A DNA stretch of 38,488 nt, taken from an uncultured Bacteroidales bacterium (lineage in GTDB: Bacteria > Bacteroidota > Bacteroidia > Bacteroidales > F082). The notes beneath the pieces are model-generated. The model had not been told where the DNA came from. It ran no database searches and saw only the letters and a list, made by a program, of their open reading frames with translations. Location: assembly GCA_900318085.1 (NCBI GenBank), contig ONJF01000023.1, positions 1 to 38,488 on the forward strand. Direction: 5' to 3'. A program made the translations under genes and the position numbers. Positions 24,000 through 32,069 of the stretch are shown one piece after another; within the stretch, counting starts at the first letter, position 1; each line of letters starts with the position of its first letter.

Positions 24000-25388
24000 T
24001 TACTTGTCAGTATCCTTTTCCTTGAGGAGTTGGATGAGCACGCGGCGGTCGTATTCCGTCGGGTCAAGGATCTTCACACCACCGATGGGTTCGATGACGA
24101 TCTGGCTTTCAGGAACACCCAGTTCAAGGAGTTCAACCTTAATCTTGTTGCAGCGGTTCTCCGACAGGGTCTGGTTGTAGGACGGCGTAGCAGTGGCGCT
24201 GTCGCACGAACCCGTCAGACGCAGCTTGTAACCATTCTTCTTGGCCACTTCGGCGATTTCTCTCAAGTTGACGATGTCTCTTCTTGACATCAGCTGATAA
24301 GAGTCGCGGTTGAAGAAGATGGAGAAAGGATAGCTCAAGACATCTTCCGACTGCACATTGACAAACTTCACGATGGTGTCATGAACGGTTTCGATAACCT
24401 TGATGATGCTGTCGTTTCTTTCCATGATTTCGGGGCAATCCTTAGGCAGATCGTACTCTCTGCTGAAGTAGTAGGTCAAGCCGAGGCCGACACCAAGGTT
24501 CTGGTCGATTCTGTTGCGGCTGTAGTAGGTCGGCATCTCACCAGCTGCGTTGGAAACGTTGCCGGGAGCGATGGTGCCATCAGGATAGACCCAACCACCT
24601 TGTTGGTTACCGGGCTCATTGAACCAGGTGTCGATGTTCCAACGTTGGGCAGACCACTTGAGGTCGAGATGGAGGTCGAGGTGGTTGCTTAATCTGAAGT
24701 TGTTGATCAAGCCAGCAGCAGCAGAGAACTCATAGTTGACACCTTTTTCATCGCCCACTTTTCTGCCATTGATGGTGACGGTTTCACCCTTGTGTTGCCA
24801 GTTATACCACTGGTTGGGGTTAATCAGGATGCCCTCGGAAACCGTAGCCACGCCCATACCGACATAAATGACGGGGGTCCAAATTCTTTCAGGGTTGTAG
24901 TAACCTTGGAAGAAGTCGATGGGGCTGAACAACACATCACCGTGCAGGTTGTGATACACGAAAGAGGTGTTGTAGTAGCCATTTTCATCCGGATCAGAGC
25001 CATCGTATGAAATGAAATTACCATTTTCGTCAAATTTGAACTCGCCATCATAGAGGAAATGGTACAGGGGGCGACCAACATGTAAACCATCTATGTAGCT
25101 TTTTCCACCGTTCACGTCATAGGAGAGGCGCAGTCCCAAGCTGTGGGTGAGCCATTTGCCGACGTTGATGTTGCCACCGAATGAGGGCTTGCCCCATTGA
25201 ATAGCAGTATAGTTGCCAGCAGGATTCTTGTCTGAACCTTTCCACCAATCAATGTTCCCATCAGCGGAGATGAACCAGTTTTTCCAAGCCTTGGTGGCCA
25301 GGTAACGAGTCGAGTCATTTTGCTGTCCAGCAAAGGCTGACGCGCTCATTGCGAGAAATGCAATAATTGCGATAAATGTCTTCTTCAT
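24000..25388 (-). CDS. OmpA-family outer-membrane protein with C-terminal peptidoglycan-binding domain
   Basis: 462 residues. Signal peptide MKKTFIAIIAFLAMSASAFA. Residues about 30-315 are a beta barrel with many aromatic residues (NWFISADGNIDWWKGSDKN, GGNINVGKWLTHSLGLRLSY, LGVGLGLTYYFSREY). A short linker (IIKVIETVHDTIVKFV) leads to an OmpA domain (about 345-455). This has SIFFNRDSYQL, LRLTGSCDSATATPSYNQTL and SENRCNKIKVEL, i.e. the conserved Asp and Arg that hold diaminopimelate, and ends DRRVLIQLLKEK. It resembles the OmpA-like proteins of Bacteroidales that anchor the outer membrane to the cell wall. The cysteines in the OmpA domain are unusual. Confidence 0.9.
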   Translation of the reverse strand: MKKTFIAIIAFLAMSASAFAGQQNDSTRYLATKAWKNWFISADGNIDWWKGSDKNPAGNYTAIQWGKPSFGGNINVGKWLTHSLGLRLSYDVNGGKSYIDGLHVGRPLYHFLYDGEFKFDENGNFISYDGSDPDENGYYNTSFVYHNLHGDVLFSPIDFFQGYYNPERIWTPVIYVGMGVATVSEGILINPNQWYNWQHKGETVTINGRKVGDEKGVNYEFSAAAGLINNFRLSNHLDLHLDLKWSAQRWNIDTWFNEPGNQQGGWVYPDGTIAPGNVSNAAGEMPTYYSRNRIDQNLGVGLGLTYYFSREYDLPKDCPEIMERNDSIIKVIETVHDTIVKFVNVQSEDVLSYPFSIFFNRDSYQLMSRRDIVNLREIAEVAKKNGYKLRLTGSCDSATATPSYNQTLSENRCNKIKVELLELGVPESQIVIEPIGGVKILDPTEYDRRVLIQLLKEKDTDK

Positions 25389-25454
25389 TGCTTCTAATTG
25401 TTCTTATTTTGTTAATACTCTATTGTCTTAAGAAGGGGGTGAAGTTTCGAGCGG

Positions 25455-25462
25455 CAAAAATA
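25455..25462 (-). promoter_or_regulatory. -7 box of the OmpA-family gene
   Basis: TATTTTTG on the minus strand, 66 bases before the ATG at 25388; the long A-rich leader is typical for abundant outer-membrane proteins in this phylum. Confidence 0.6.
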
Positions 25463-25521
25463 GACAATTTTTTCATATCAACTGACATAAAATCAGAAAA
25501 AACGAGTTTTTTTTCTTTTTT

Positions 25522-26403
25522 TCATTTTTCAGATAGTCTTTGCAGCGTGTTTTCCACGAGTTTTTTCACATAAGGATGATAGTCGGTGGCAAATTTTTCG
25601 GTCACACGATTGGCTACGACAACACAAATGGTCAAGCAATTGTGGCCCATCATCTTGCCGAGGCCGTAGAGCGCCGACGACTCCATCTCGAAGTTGCATA
25701 CACGCCAGCCTTGATATTCAAAAGCTTCAATCTTGCGGTTGTTTTCAGGATAGGCCAAGTGCATTCTGAGCGTGCGGCCTTGGGGTCCGTAGAATCCTGG
25801 AGCAGTGGCGGTTACGCCTTGGTAATAACCTTGGGCCAGTTTGTCGAAAAGGCTTTTGGAGCCTTCAACGACGTAGGGCAGTGGCAGGTCTTTCGGATAG
25901 TCCATCTGCTTGATAAAAGCGTCGCGCATGCTGATGTCGTTCACTTCTTTATTCTTCTCGTAGAAGTAGATGAGGCCATCCAATCCAATGGCATAACGAG
26001 TGGCTACATAACTGTTGCCAACTTCGATGTCAGGCTGCAGAGCACCGCAAGTACCGAGACGGATGAGATTCAAGGAATGGTGCTCTTCTTTGGGCATTCG
26101 GGTTTTCAGGTCGATGTTGGCCAAAGTGTCGAGCTCGTTCATGACGATGTCGAGGTTGTCGGTGCCCATGCCGGTGCTGAGCACAGTGATGCGCTTGCCG
26201 TTGAAATAGCCTGTGCGGGTGACAAGCTCACGGTTTTGTCTTTTCACCTCTATCTTGTCGAAGAATGAGGCAATCAGCTCGACACGGCCAGGGTCGCCCA
26301 CCATGATGACGTCGTCGGCCAATTGGTCGGGATGCAGGTTCAGATGATATATCGCACCCTCGGCGTTGAGCACGAGCTGCGATGCGGGAATGGGTTGGTT
26401 CAT
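25522..26403 (-). CDS. udp: Uridine phosphorylase-type nucleoside phosphorylase
   Basis: 293 residues. Cleaves uridine (or a related nucleoside) with phosphate to the base and ribose-1-phosphate, in pyrimidine salvage. Family motifs: VIMVGDPGRVELIASFFD (phosphate binding), VLSTGMGTDNLDIVMNEL, IRLGTCGALQPDIEVG and NFEMESSALYGLG near the nucleoside site, followed by CLTICVVVANR. The protein is longer than E. coli Udp (253) but typical of the Bacteroidetes type. Purine or broader specificity cannot be excluded by eye. It is divergent from cinA with separate promoter boxes. Confidence 0.88.
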   Translation of the reverse strand: MNQPIPASQLVLNAEGAIYHLNLHPDQLADDVIMVGDPGRVELIASFFDKIEVKRQNRELVTRTGYFNGKRITVLSTGMGTDNLDIVMNELDTLANIDLKTRMPKEEHHSLNLIRLGTCGALQPDIEVGNSYVATRYAIGLDGLIYFYEKNKEVNDISMRDAFIKQMDYPKDLPLPYVVEGSKSLFDKLAQGYYQGVTATAPGFYGPQGRTLRMHLAYPENNRKIEAFEYQGWRVCNFEMESSALYGLGKMMGHNCLTICVVVANRVTEKFATDYHPYVKKLVENTLQRLSEK

Positions 26404-26431
26404 AATCGAAGTATTAATTGGTTATAAACCG

Positions 26432-26439
26432 CAAAGATA
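26432..26439 (-). promoter_or_regulatory. -7 box of the nucleoside phosphorylase gene
   Basis: TATCTTTG on the minus strand, 28 bases before the ATG at 26403. Confidence 0.65.
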
Positions 26440-26489
26440 CGAAAATTAATGAATTGAGCGTTGTTTTCTTTGCCGTAAGAAAATTGATG

Positions 26490-26497
26490 TATCTTTG
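26490..26497 (+). promoter_or_regulatory. Promoter of the cinA-gldB operon
   Basis: TATCTTTG with a TTTG about 17 bases upstream (26469-26472) fits the Bacteroidetes -33/-7 pair. It lies 16 bases before the ATG at 26514, inside the longest open frame, which is therefore too long. Confidence 0.68.
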
Positions 26498-26513
26498 CAC
26501 AAATTGTTTCAGT

Positions 26514-27758
26514 ATGAGAGAATTGATTGTAAAAAATATTTCCATCGGTGATGAACTGCTTATAGGTCAGGTTGTTAATACCAATGCTGCTTGGTTGGGA
26601 GAGCATCTTGCCGAAGCTGGATTCCAATTGGATTCGGTCTTGACCATCGGTGACTCGGAACAAGCTATCTTGAAAGCCTTCCAGGCTTGTATGGATGCCG
26701 ATCTCGTGTTGGTCACAGGTGGTTTGGGACCTACTGCCGACGATATCACCAAGCCTACGGTTTGTAAGTTTTTTGATACGGAATTGGAGTTTTGTCAGGC
26801 TGCCTACGATAATGTTGTCGCCTTGTTCGAGCGTCGGGGTTTCCAGATGAGCGAACGCAACCGAGGTCAGGCCATGTTGCCGAAATCTTGCCAATATATT
26901 CCCAATACCTATGGAACTGCACCGTGCATGTGGCTCGAAAAGCAGGACACGGTGTTTGTCTTTATGCCTGGGGTGCCGTTCGAGATGAAGGGCATTTTCA
27001 CCGATGAGTTATTGCCGCGTATTCAGGCGAGATTTCATGCTTTGCCTTACGAGAAGCGCGTGGTGATGACAACGGGCATCGGCGAGTCGTTTCTTGCCGA
27101 CCGCATCAAGGAATGGGAAGAGAGTCTGCCCGATTTTCTTTCCCTGGCTTATCTGCCGCAATATGGCATGGTGCGTCTGCGCTTGAGTGGTAGGCATGAG
27201 GATGCCGCACTGCTCCATGCTACATTGGACAATGAGATTAATAAACTTGAAAAATTAATTCACGATTATATCTTTTCATTGGAGGATCAGCCTATCGAGC
27301 GTACGGTATTCGACATTCTAATTAATAAAGGTATGACTTTCGCCACGGCTGAAAGCTGCACTGGCGGCAACATCGCCCATGTCTTCACCTTGATTCCAGA
27401 AAGTTCGGCAGTTTTCAAAGGTTCTGCAGTCACTTATGCCAATCCCACTAAGACCAAAGTGTTGGGCGTCCCGTCCGAAACCATAGCAAGCTATGGCGTC
27501 GTGAGCCAACAGGTGGTGGAGTGTATGGCGCGTGGCGTGTGCGATTTGATGGAAGCTGACTTTGGTGTGGCCACTACGGGTGTGGCGGGTCCTGAAGGTG
27601 GCACTGAAGAAAATCCAGTGGGCACGGTGTGGATTGGTGTGGCATCGGCCAACGGAGTGGTCTCCAAACGATTCAATTTTGGCAAAGACCGCGAGAATGT
27701 GATTAATCGTGCTACAATCGCAGCGTATGAAATGTTAAGACAACAAATAATTGGATGA
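26514..27758 (+). CDS. cinA: CinA-family nicotinamide mononucleotide deamidase-related protein
   Basis: 414 residues, standard two-domain CinA. The N-terminal MoCF-like domain holds SIGDELLIGQVVNTNAAWLG, VLVTGGLGPTADDITK and FVFMPGVPFEMKGIF (COG1058, nucleotide-pyrophosphatase type). The C-terminal PncC amidohydrolase domain starts at about 270 with FATAESCTGGNIAHVFT and contains TTGVAGPEGGTEENPVGTVWIG. It salvages NMN in NAD metabolism; the competence role implied by the name applies only to some bacteria. The ATG at 26514 was chosen because 26418 lies upstream of the promoter. The stop overlaps the next start (ATGA), so translation is coupled to the GldB-like gene. Confidence 0.93.
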   Translation: MRELIVKNISIGDELLIGQVVNTNAAWLGEHLAEAGFQLDSVLTIGDSEQAILKAFQACMDADLVLVTGGLGPTADDITKPTVCKFFDTELEFCQAAYDNVVALFERRGFQMSERNRGQAMLPKSCQYIPNTYGTAPCMWLEKQDTVFVFMPGVPFEMKGIFTDELLPRIQARFHALPYEKRVVMTTGIGESFLADRIKEWEESLPDFLSLAYLPQYGMVRLRLSGRHEDAALLHATLDNEINKLEKLIHDYIFSLEDQPIERTVFDILINKGMTFATAESCTGGNIAHVFTLIPESSAVFKGSAVTYANPTKTKVLGVPSETIASYGVVSQQVVECMARGVCDLMEADFGVATTGVAGPEGGTEENPVGTVWIGVASANGVVSKRFNFGKDRENVINRATIAAYEMLRQQIIG

Positions 27759-28765
27759 CAATGAAGATAATAGTAAAGACTTTAACCTTGCTGTGCCTTT
27801 TTCTCATGGCAGCTTGTCAGAAGCAAGAGCCTGCCTATAAAGCCAAACTCAATGTCAAGCCCGAAGCCTACGATCTTGAATTTGACCGCTATGAGGAGGT
27901 ACTTTTCAATCTCGACACTGCTGATTTCCAACAGGAGCTGAAAAGGATTCAGGACCGTTACAAGGTGTTCATTGGCGGTGATCTCAACAATCCCCAAGCC
28001 GTGCAATACCTCAAGGACTTTGCCACCGACCCGTTCAGCATCACCCTTTACGATAAAGTGATGACCGCTTTCCCTGACTTGAAAGAAGTTGAGCCTGTGG
28101 TGGAAGATGTAATGGCGCATTTCCATTATTATTATCCTGACATCTCGTTGCCCCAAAAGGCCTTTACCTGCATCACTGGCGTTCGTCCCGATGAGCCTCC
28201 TGTGCAAATCATCGCTGATAATTTGGTGATTTCGTTAGACTGGTACCTCAACGGCGACGAATTATACGACCAAATCGGGATGCCGAGATATATGGCAGTG
28301 CGTACCCATAAGGCGACATTGGCGAAAGATGTAGCACTTTGCTTGTATATGTATTACCTATATGAACAACGTAAACAGGGGCAGATCATCAGTGAGATGG
28401 TGTTTTACGGGAGGCGTAACTTTTTTGTAGAGGCGATGTGTCCCACGATGGCTGATAGTGTGGTGCTTGGTTATTCCTCCAGCCAATGGCAATGGGCAGT
28501 GGAGAACGAAGGTGCGGTGTGGGCCGACATTGTGGGTAACCGTCGGCTTTACGAGGCAGGTTTGGATACCTATATGATGTTCTTCGGTGATGGACCTTTC
28601 ACGCAGGCATACAGCAATGACGCACCTTCACGCTTGGGCGAGTTTTTTGGTCTAAACATTACGCGTTCTTATTTCTCAAACAATGAGATTTCGCTCCAAG
28701 GCCTAATGCAACAAAAGGATTTGCAGAATATCTTCCAGGATTCGGGTTATAAGCCGAAGAAGTAG
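27755..28765 (+). CDS. gldB: GldB-like lipoprotein
   Basis: 336 residues. A lipoprotein signal peptide ends in the lipobox LMAAC, so Cys is lipidated and the protein sits in the periplasmic or outer-membrane face. A second ATG at 27761 gives nearly the same protein; 27755 overlaps the cinA stop. Family features of GldB: FDRYEEVLFNLD near the start, YPDISLP, ISLDWYLNGDELYDQIGMPRYM in parts, and GYSSSQWQWAVENEGAVWADIV, DGPFTQ, PSRLGEFFGLNITRSYF at the end. GldB is needed for gliding motility in flavobacteria; homologues are also found in non-gliding Bacteroidales, where the role is unclear. Confidence 0.82.
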   Translation: MTMKIIVKTLTLLCLFLMAACQKQEPAYKAKLNVKPEAYDLEFDRYEEVLFNLDTADFQQELKRIQDRYKVFIGGDLNNPQAVQYLKDFATDPFSITLYDKVMTAFPDLKEVEPVVEDVMAHFHYYYPDISLPQKAFTCITGVRPDEPPVQIIADNLVISLDWYLNGDELYDQIGMPRYMAVRTHKATLAKDVALCLYMYYLYEQRKQGQIISEMVFYGRRNFFVEAMCPTMADSVVLGYSSSQWQWAVENEGAVWADIVGNRRLYEAGLDTYMMFFGDGPFTQAYSNDAPSRLGEFFGLNITRSYFSNNEISLQGLMQQKDLQNIFQDSGYKPKK

Positions 28766-28792
28766 TTTAGAGTTGAGTGTTTAGAGTTTAGA
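28765..28792 (-). repeat. Tandem heptamer array (reverse TCTAAAC/ACTCAAC) x4
   Basis: GTTTAGA, GTTGAGT, GTTTAGA, GTTTAGA in tandem right at the gldB-like stop. It is the reverse complement of the TCTCAAC/TCTAAAC unit at 8962-8989. Confidence 0.75.
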
Positions 28793-28796
28793 GTAG

Positions 28797-28828
28797 GGGC
28801 AGACCTATGTGTCTGCCCGTTTTTTTTA
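28797..28828 (+). terminator. Intrinsic terminator of the cinA-gldB operon
   Basis: GGGCAGAC and GTCTGCCC form an 8-bp stem with a 6-nt loop, followed by G and eight T. Its TAGGGGCAGAC start resembles the TAGGG-ended palindromes elsewhere in the window, so a repeat may have been taken over as terminator. Confidence 0.85.
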
Positions 28829-28853
28829 TTTTATTGATTATCAAAAATATATC

Positions 28854-28899
28854 CGACAGCAAACGACAACAAACGACTACAGTCGACTACAAACGTTTG
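28854..28899. repeat. CAAACGAC/CGACTACA short repeat cluster before comM
   Basis: cgacagcaaacgacaacaaa continues into cgactaca-gtcgactaca and ends in the perfect palindrome CAAACGTTTG at 28890-28899. It lies between the terminator and the likely comM promoter and could bind a regulator or be a recombination site; this is inference. Confidence 0.4.
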
Positions 28900-28927
28900 T
28901 TCAACGGCTTTTTCTTGACAAGGGTTG

Positions 28928-28935
28928 CATCTTTG
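28928..28935 (+). promoter_or_regulatory. Probable -7 box of the comM promoter
   Basis: CATCTTTG differs from TAnnTTTG at one base and lies 28 bases before the ATG at 28964. Confidence 0.45.
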
Positions 28936-28963
28936 CGGCATGAAACTTTAAAAACGAAGAATC

Positions 28964-30496
28964 ATGTTAGTAAAAACATTTGGATGTGCCCTTTTTGGCA
29001 TCGAAGCAATTCAAGTCACCATTGAGGTGAACATTGACAGAGGTATCAATTTCTATCTGGTCGGCTTGCCCGACAACGCAGTCAAGGAAAGTCAGCAGCG
29101 TATCCAGGCTGCTATCATTAATTTAGGGTATTACTATCCCCACAAGAAAATCGTCATCAACATGGCGCCCGCCGACATCCGCAAGGAAGGCTCGGCTTAT
29201 GACTTGCCCATCGCCATCGGCATCATGGCGGCTTCGGAACAGGTCAGCACCGACCTTTTGGAACAGTTCGTCATCATGGGCGAGCTCTCGCTTGACGGCA
29301 CGCTCAAGCCTATCAAAGGGGCTTTGCCCATCGCCATCAAGGCTAAACAAGACGGTTTTCGTGGCCTTATCGTACCGAAAGCAAACGCACGTGAAGCCGC
29401 TGTCGTGGAAGGTTTGGATGTGTATGGTGTGGAAAACATTCATGATGTTGTGTCAATCTTGAATGGAGAACTCCTCAACCAGCCCGTGACCGTCGACATG
29501 GCGGAATCGTGGCAGGACGTCAGTTTCGAGTTTGACTTCAGTGATGTTAAAGGACAGGAGAACATCAAGCGTGCCTTGGAAATCGCGGCCGCAGGCGGAC
29601 ACAATGTCATTCTCATCGGCCCTCCAGGCAGCGGAAAGACGATGTTGGCCAAGCGCATGCCCACTATCTTGCCGCCGTTGACTATGGCCGAGGCCTTGGA
29701 GACTACCAAGATCCATTCTGTGGCTGGATTGATTGGGCGTAATGCCACATTGGTCAGGACGCGGCCTTTCCGCAGCCCGCACCATACCATTAGCGATGCC
29801 GGCTTGGTCGGTGGCGGCACCTATCCACAGCCTGGCGAGATTTCACTTGCACATAACGGAGTGCTATTTCTTGACGAACTCCCAGAGTTTAAACGCACTG
29901 TCTTAGAAGTAATGAGACAGCCAATGGAGGATAGGGTCGTAACAATTTCAAGAGCCAAGATGACCGTCGATTTTCCAGCTAGTTTCATGTTGGTGGCGGC
30001 GATGAATCCCTGTCCTTGTGGCTATTACAACCATCCCGACAAGGAATGCACCTGCAAGCCAGGCATGGTACAACAGTATCTCAACCGTATCAGTGGCCCT
30101 CTGATGGACCGTATCGACTTGCACGTCGAAGTCGTGCCCGTAGCCTATAAAGACTTGTCCGACAAGCAAAGAGGTGAATCAAGTGCGGCAGTGCGCGAGC
30201 GTGTTGTCAAGGCTAGGAAGATTCAGGAGGAACGCTACGCCCCATATCCGGCTATCCATGCCAATGCACAAATGACCTCGCAACTCATCCAGAAATACTG
30301 CGAGTTGGATGAGGACTGCCGCACCATCCTCAAAAATGCCATGAACAGGTTGGGACTCTCGGCACGTGCATACGATAGGATTCTCAAAGTTTCCCGCACC
30401 ATTGCCGATCTGGACGGCAGCGAGAACATTCAGACTGGCCATTTGGCGGAAGCTATTAATTATAGGAGTCTGGATAGGGATAATTGGGGGAGCTGA
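28964..30496 (+). CDS. comM: YifB/ComM-family magnesium-chelatase-like AAA+ ATPase
   Basis: 510 residues, standard length. The N-terminal Lon-protease-like ChlI domain (about 20-165) includes VGLPDNAVKESQQRIQAA and NMAPADIRKEGSAYDLPIA. The AAA+ core has Walker A GPPGSGKT at 219-226, Walker B GVLFLDELPEF, and a Mg-chelatase signature RSPHHTISDAGLVGGG; the C-terminal Mg_chelatase_C region follows (CPCGYY...CTC, LSARAYDRILKVSRTIADLDG). ComM is a hexameric branch-migration helicase that helps integrate incoming DNA in naturally transformable bacteria; YifB homologues are widespread. The next gene starts three bases after its stop. Confidence 0.95.
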   Translation: MLVKTFGCALFGIEAIQVTIEVNIDRGINFYLVGLPDNAVKESQQRIQAAIINLGYYYPHKKIVINMAPADIRKEGSAYDLPIAIGIMAASEQVSTDLLEQFVIMGELSLDGTLKPIKGALPIAIKAKQDGFRGLIVPKANAREAAVVEGLDVYGVENIHDVVSILNGELLNQPVTVDMAESWQDVSFEFDFSDVKGQENIKRALEIAAAGGHNVILIGPPGSGKTMLAKRMPTILPPLTMAEALETTKIHSVAGLIGRNATLVRTRPFRSPHHTISDAGLVGGGTYPQPGEISLAHNGVLFLDELPEFKRTVLEVMRQPMEDRVVTISRAKMTVDFPASFMLVAAMNPCPCGYYNHPDKECTCKPGMVQQYLNRISGPLMDRIDLHVEVVPVAYKDLSDKQRGESSAAVRERVVKARKIQEERYAPYPAIHANAQMTSQLIQKYCELDEDCRTILKNAMNRLGLSARAYDRILKVSRTIADLDGSENIQTGHLAEAINYRSLDRDNWGS

Positions 30497-30499
30497 GTT

Positions 30500-31369
30500 A
30501 TGGAACAAGTAAACGAAATGGTTGTATATCAACCTGATGAAGTTGTCAGTTTGGAAGTCAGAGTCGAAAATGAGACGGTATGGCTAAATTTGAATCAAAT
30601 TGCAATGCTGTTTGATAGAGATAAATCTGTGATATCCAGACATATAAATAATATTTACAAAGAGAAAGAGCTTTCCAAGACTTCAACTGTTGCAAAAAAT
30701 GCAACGGTTCAAATCGAAAATGGCAGGTCAATTGTCCGCCAGATGGATTATTACAATTTGGATGTTATTATTTCTGTAGGATATCGGGTGAAGTCCCAAA
30801 GAGGTACACAGTTTCGTATTTGGGCTAATCAAGTGCTAAAACAATATCTACTTAAAGGTTATACGATCAATAGCCGATTGACACAATTGGAGCAAAGGAT
30901 GGACAATAAGTTTTTGGAACACGAACGGCGTATTTCCGACAATGAAAAGCAAATCGATTTTTTTGTTCGGACGACTTTGCCTCCAACTGAAGGTGTGTTT
31001 TGCAATGGGCAAATCTTTGATGCGTATGTGTTCGCTTCTGATTTGATTAAGTCGGCAAAAACAAGTATTGTATTGATTGATAATTATGTTGATGAGAGTG
31101 CTTTGTTGCTATTGTCAAAAAGAAAAAAGGGCGTTTCTGCAACTATTTTTACAAAAGTAATCTCACAAGCGTTACAACAAGACCTTGACAAACATAACCT
31201 TCAATATGAACCAATCAGTGTGCTGACTATAGCAAATGTTCATGATCGTTTCTTTATCATAGATAACATGGTTTATCATTTAGGGGCGTCTTTGAAGGAC
31301 CTAGGCAAGAAGTTGTTCGCTTTTTCTAAAATGGAATTGGCTGGAGATGAATTGTTGGAAAAGTTGTAA
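30500..31369 (+). CDS. RhuM-type DNA-binding domain fused to a phospholipase D-like domain
   Basis: 289 residues. Residues 15-120 match the RhuM family (VWLNLNQIAMLFDRDKSVIS, RHINNIYKEKEL, YYNLDVIISVGYRVKSQRG, TQFRIWANQVLKQYLLKGY), known from virulence and genomic-island genes. Residues about 123-155 are a likely coiled coil (LTQLEQRMDNKFLEHERR). The rest (165-285) looks like one half of a PLD fold: FDAYVFASDLIKSAKTSIVL, then His248-Asp-Arg-Phe (VHDRFFIID) and GASLKDLGKK near Lys266 in place of a full HKD motif. A DNA-binding conflict or defence-type role is inferred. The gene is more AT-rich than comM, which it follows by three bases, suggesting later insertion into that transcript. Confidence 0.75.
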   Translation: MEQVNEMVVYQPDEVVSLEVRVENETVWLNLNQIAMLFDRDKSVISRHINNIYKEKELSKTSTVAKNATVQIENGRSIVRQMDYYNLDVIISVGYRVKSQRGTQFRIWANQVLKQYLLKGYTINSRLTQLEQRMDNKFLEHERRISDNEKQIDFFVRTTLPPTEGVFCNGQIFDAYVFASDLIKSAKTSIVLIDNYVDESALLLLSKRKKGVSATIFTKVISQALQQDLDKHNLQYEPISVLTIANVHDRFFIIDNMVYHLGASLKDLGKKLFAFSKMELAGDELLEKL

Positions 31370-31532
31370 TAGATTTTCAATTCTTTCTATCCCTGTCATA
31401 CGACGTCCCAATCCACTACTGATTAAGCAGTTTTGGGATGTTCATATAGGAGTTGTTTTCGTCTGTTAAATAATTGGTTTTTTGGTTGAAGGACAAATTA
31501 ATAGCTTTTACTTGAATTAGTGTCAAAATGTG

Positions 31533-31540
31533 TAACTTTG
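31533..31540 (+). promoter_or_regulatory. Promoter of the bcp gene
   Basis: TAACTTTG with TTG at 31512-31514, 18 bases upstream, fits the -33/-7 pair. It lies 25 bases before the ATG. The rest of the 196-bp gap after the RhuM gene contains only a weak imperfect hairpin (about 31409-31440). Confidence 0.65.
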
Positions 31541-31565
31541 CGCACACGAACAATACAAACAAACC

Positions 31566-32009
31566 ATGTTACAAAAAGGAACGAAAGCCCCTTACTTTGA
31601 AGGGCAAGACGAGAGCGGTAACCTCGTCAAACTGACGGATTTTGCTGGAAAGAAACTGGTGCTCTATTTCTATCCCAAAGACAGCACGCCAGGATGCACG
31701 GCTGAAGCTTGCGACCTTCGTGACAACTACGAGCGTTTTCTGGCATTGGGCTACAACGTGCTGGGTGTCAGTCGCGATAGTGCCAAGTCGCATCAGAACT
31801 TCATCGCCAAATACAACCTGCCTTTCCATCTCATCGTCGACACTGATTTGACTATCCTGAAAGCCTACGAGGCTTGGGGTGAGAAAAAGATGTACGGCAA
31901 AGTGACTGAAGGTACGCTGCGCACCACATACGTCATTGATGAACAAGGCATTATCGTTGACGCCATAGGTAAGGTGGATACCAAAAACCATACGGCACAG
32001 ATTTTATAA
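31566..32009 (+). CDS. bcp: Thioredoxin-dependent thiol peroxidase (Bcp/PrxQ)
   Basis: 147 residues. Reduces hydrogen peroxide and organic peroxides, using thioredoxin for recycling. The active site is YFYPKDSTPGCTAEACDLRD, with peroxidatic Cys44 and resolving Cys49 five residues later, as in the atypical 2-Cys PrxQ type. GVSRDSAKSHQNF, KMYGKVTEGTLRTTYVID and the terminal VDTKNHTAQIL are also typical. A separate promoter precedes it; the DUF488 operon downstream has its own box. Confidence 0.95.
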   Translation: MLQKGTKAPYFEGQDESGNLVKLTDFAGKKLVLYFYPKDSTPGCTAEACDLRDNYERFLALGYNVLGVSRDSAKSHQNFIAKYNLPFHLIVDTDLTILKAYEAWGEKKMYGKVTEGTLRTTYVIDEQGIIVDAIGKVDTKNHTAQIL

Positions 32010-32036
32010 GCCGTTGCGATAATGGAAATAATTCTT

Positions 32037-32044
32037 TATTTTTG
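32037..32044 (+). promoter_or_regulatory. Promoter of the DUF488-DUF488-dual-OB operon
   Basis: TATTTTTG with TTG at 32014-32016, about 20 bases upstream. It lies 26 bases before the first DUF488 ATG and is the only clear box before the three genes. Confidence 0.62.
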
Positions 32045-32069
32045 CAGCCAGACAATTGAATAGTATTGA

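Noticed and set aside
31370-31532. Small gene or RNA in the gap before bcp
   Set aside because: No convincing frame or stable structure beyond a weak imperfect hairpin; only the bcp promoter is supported.
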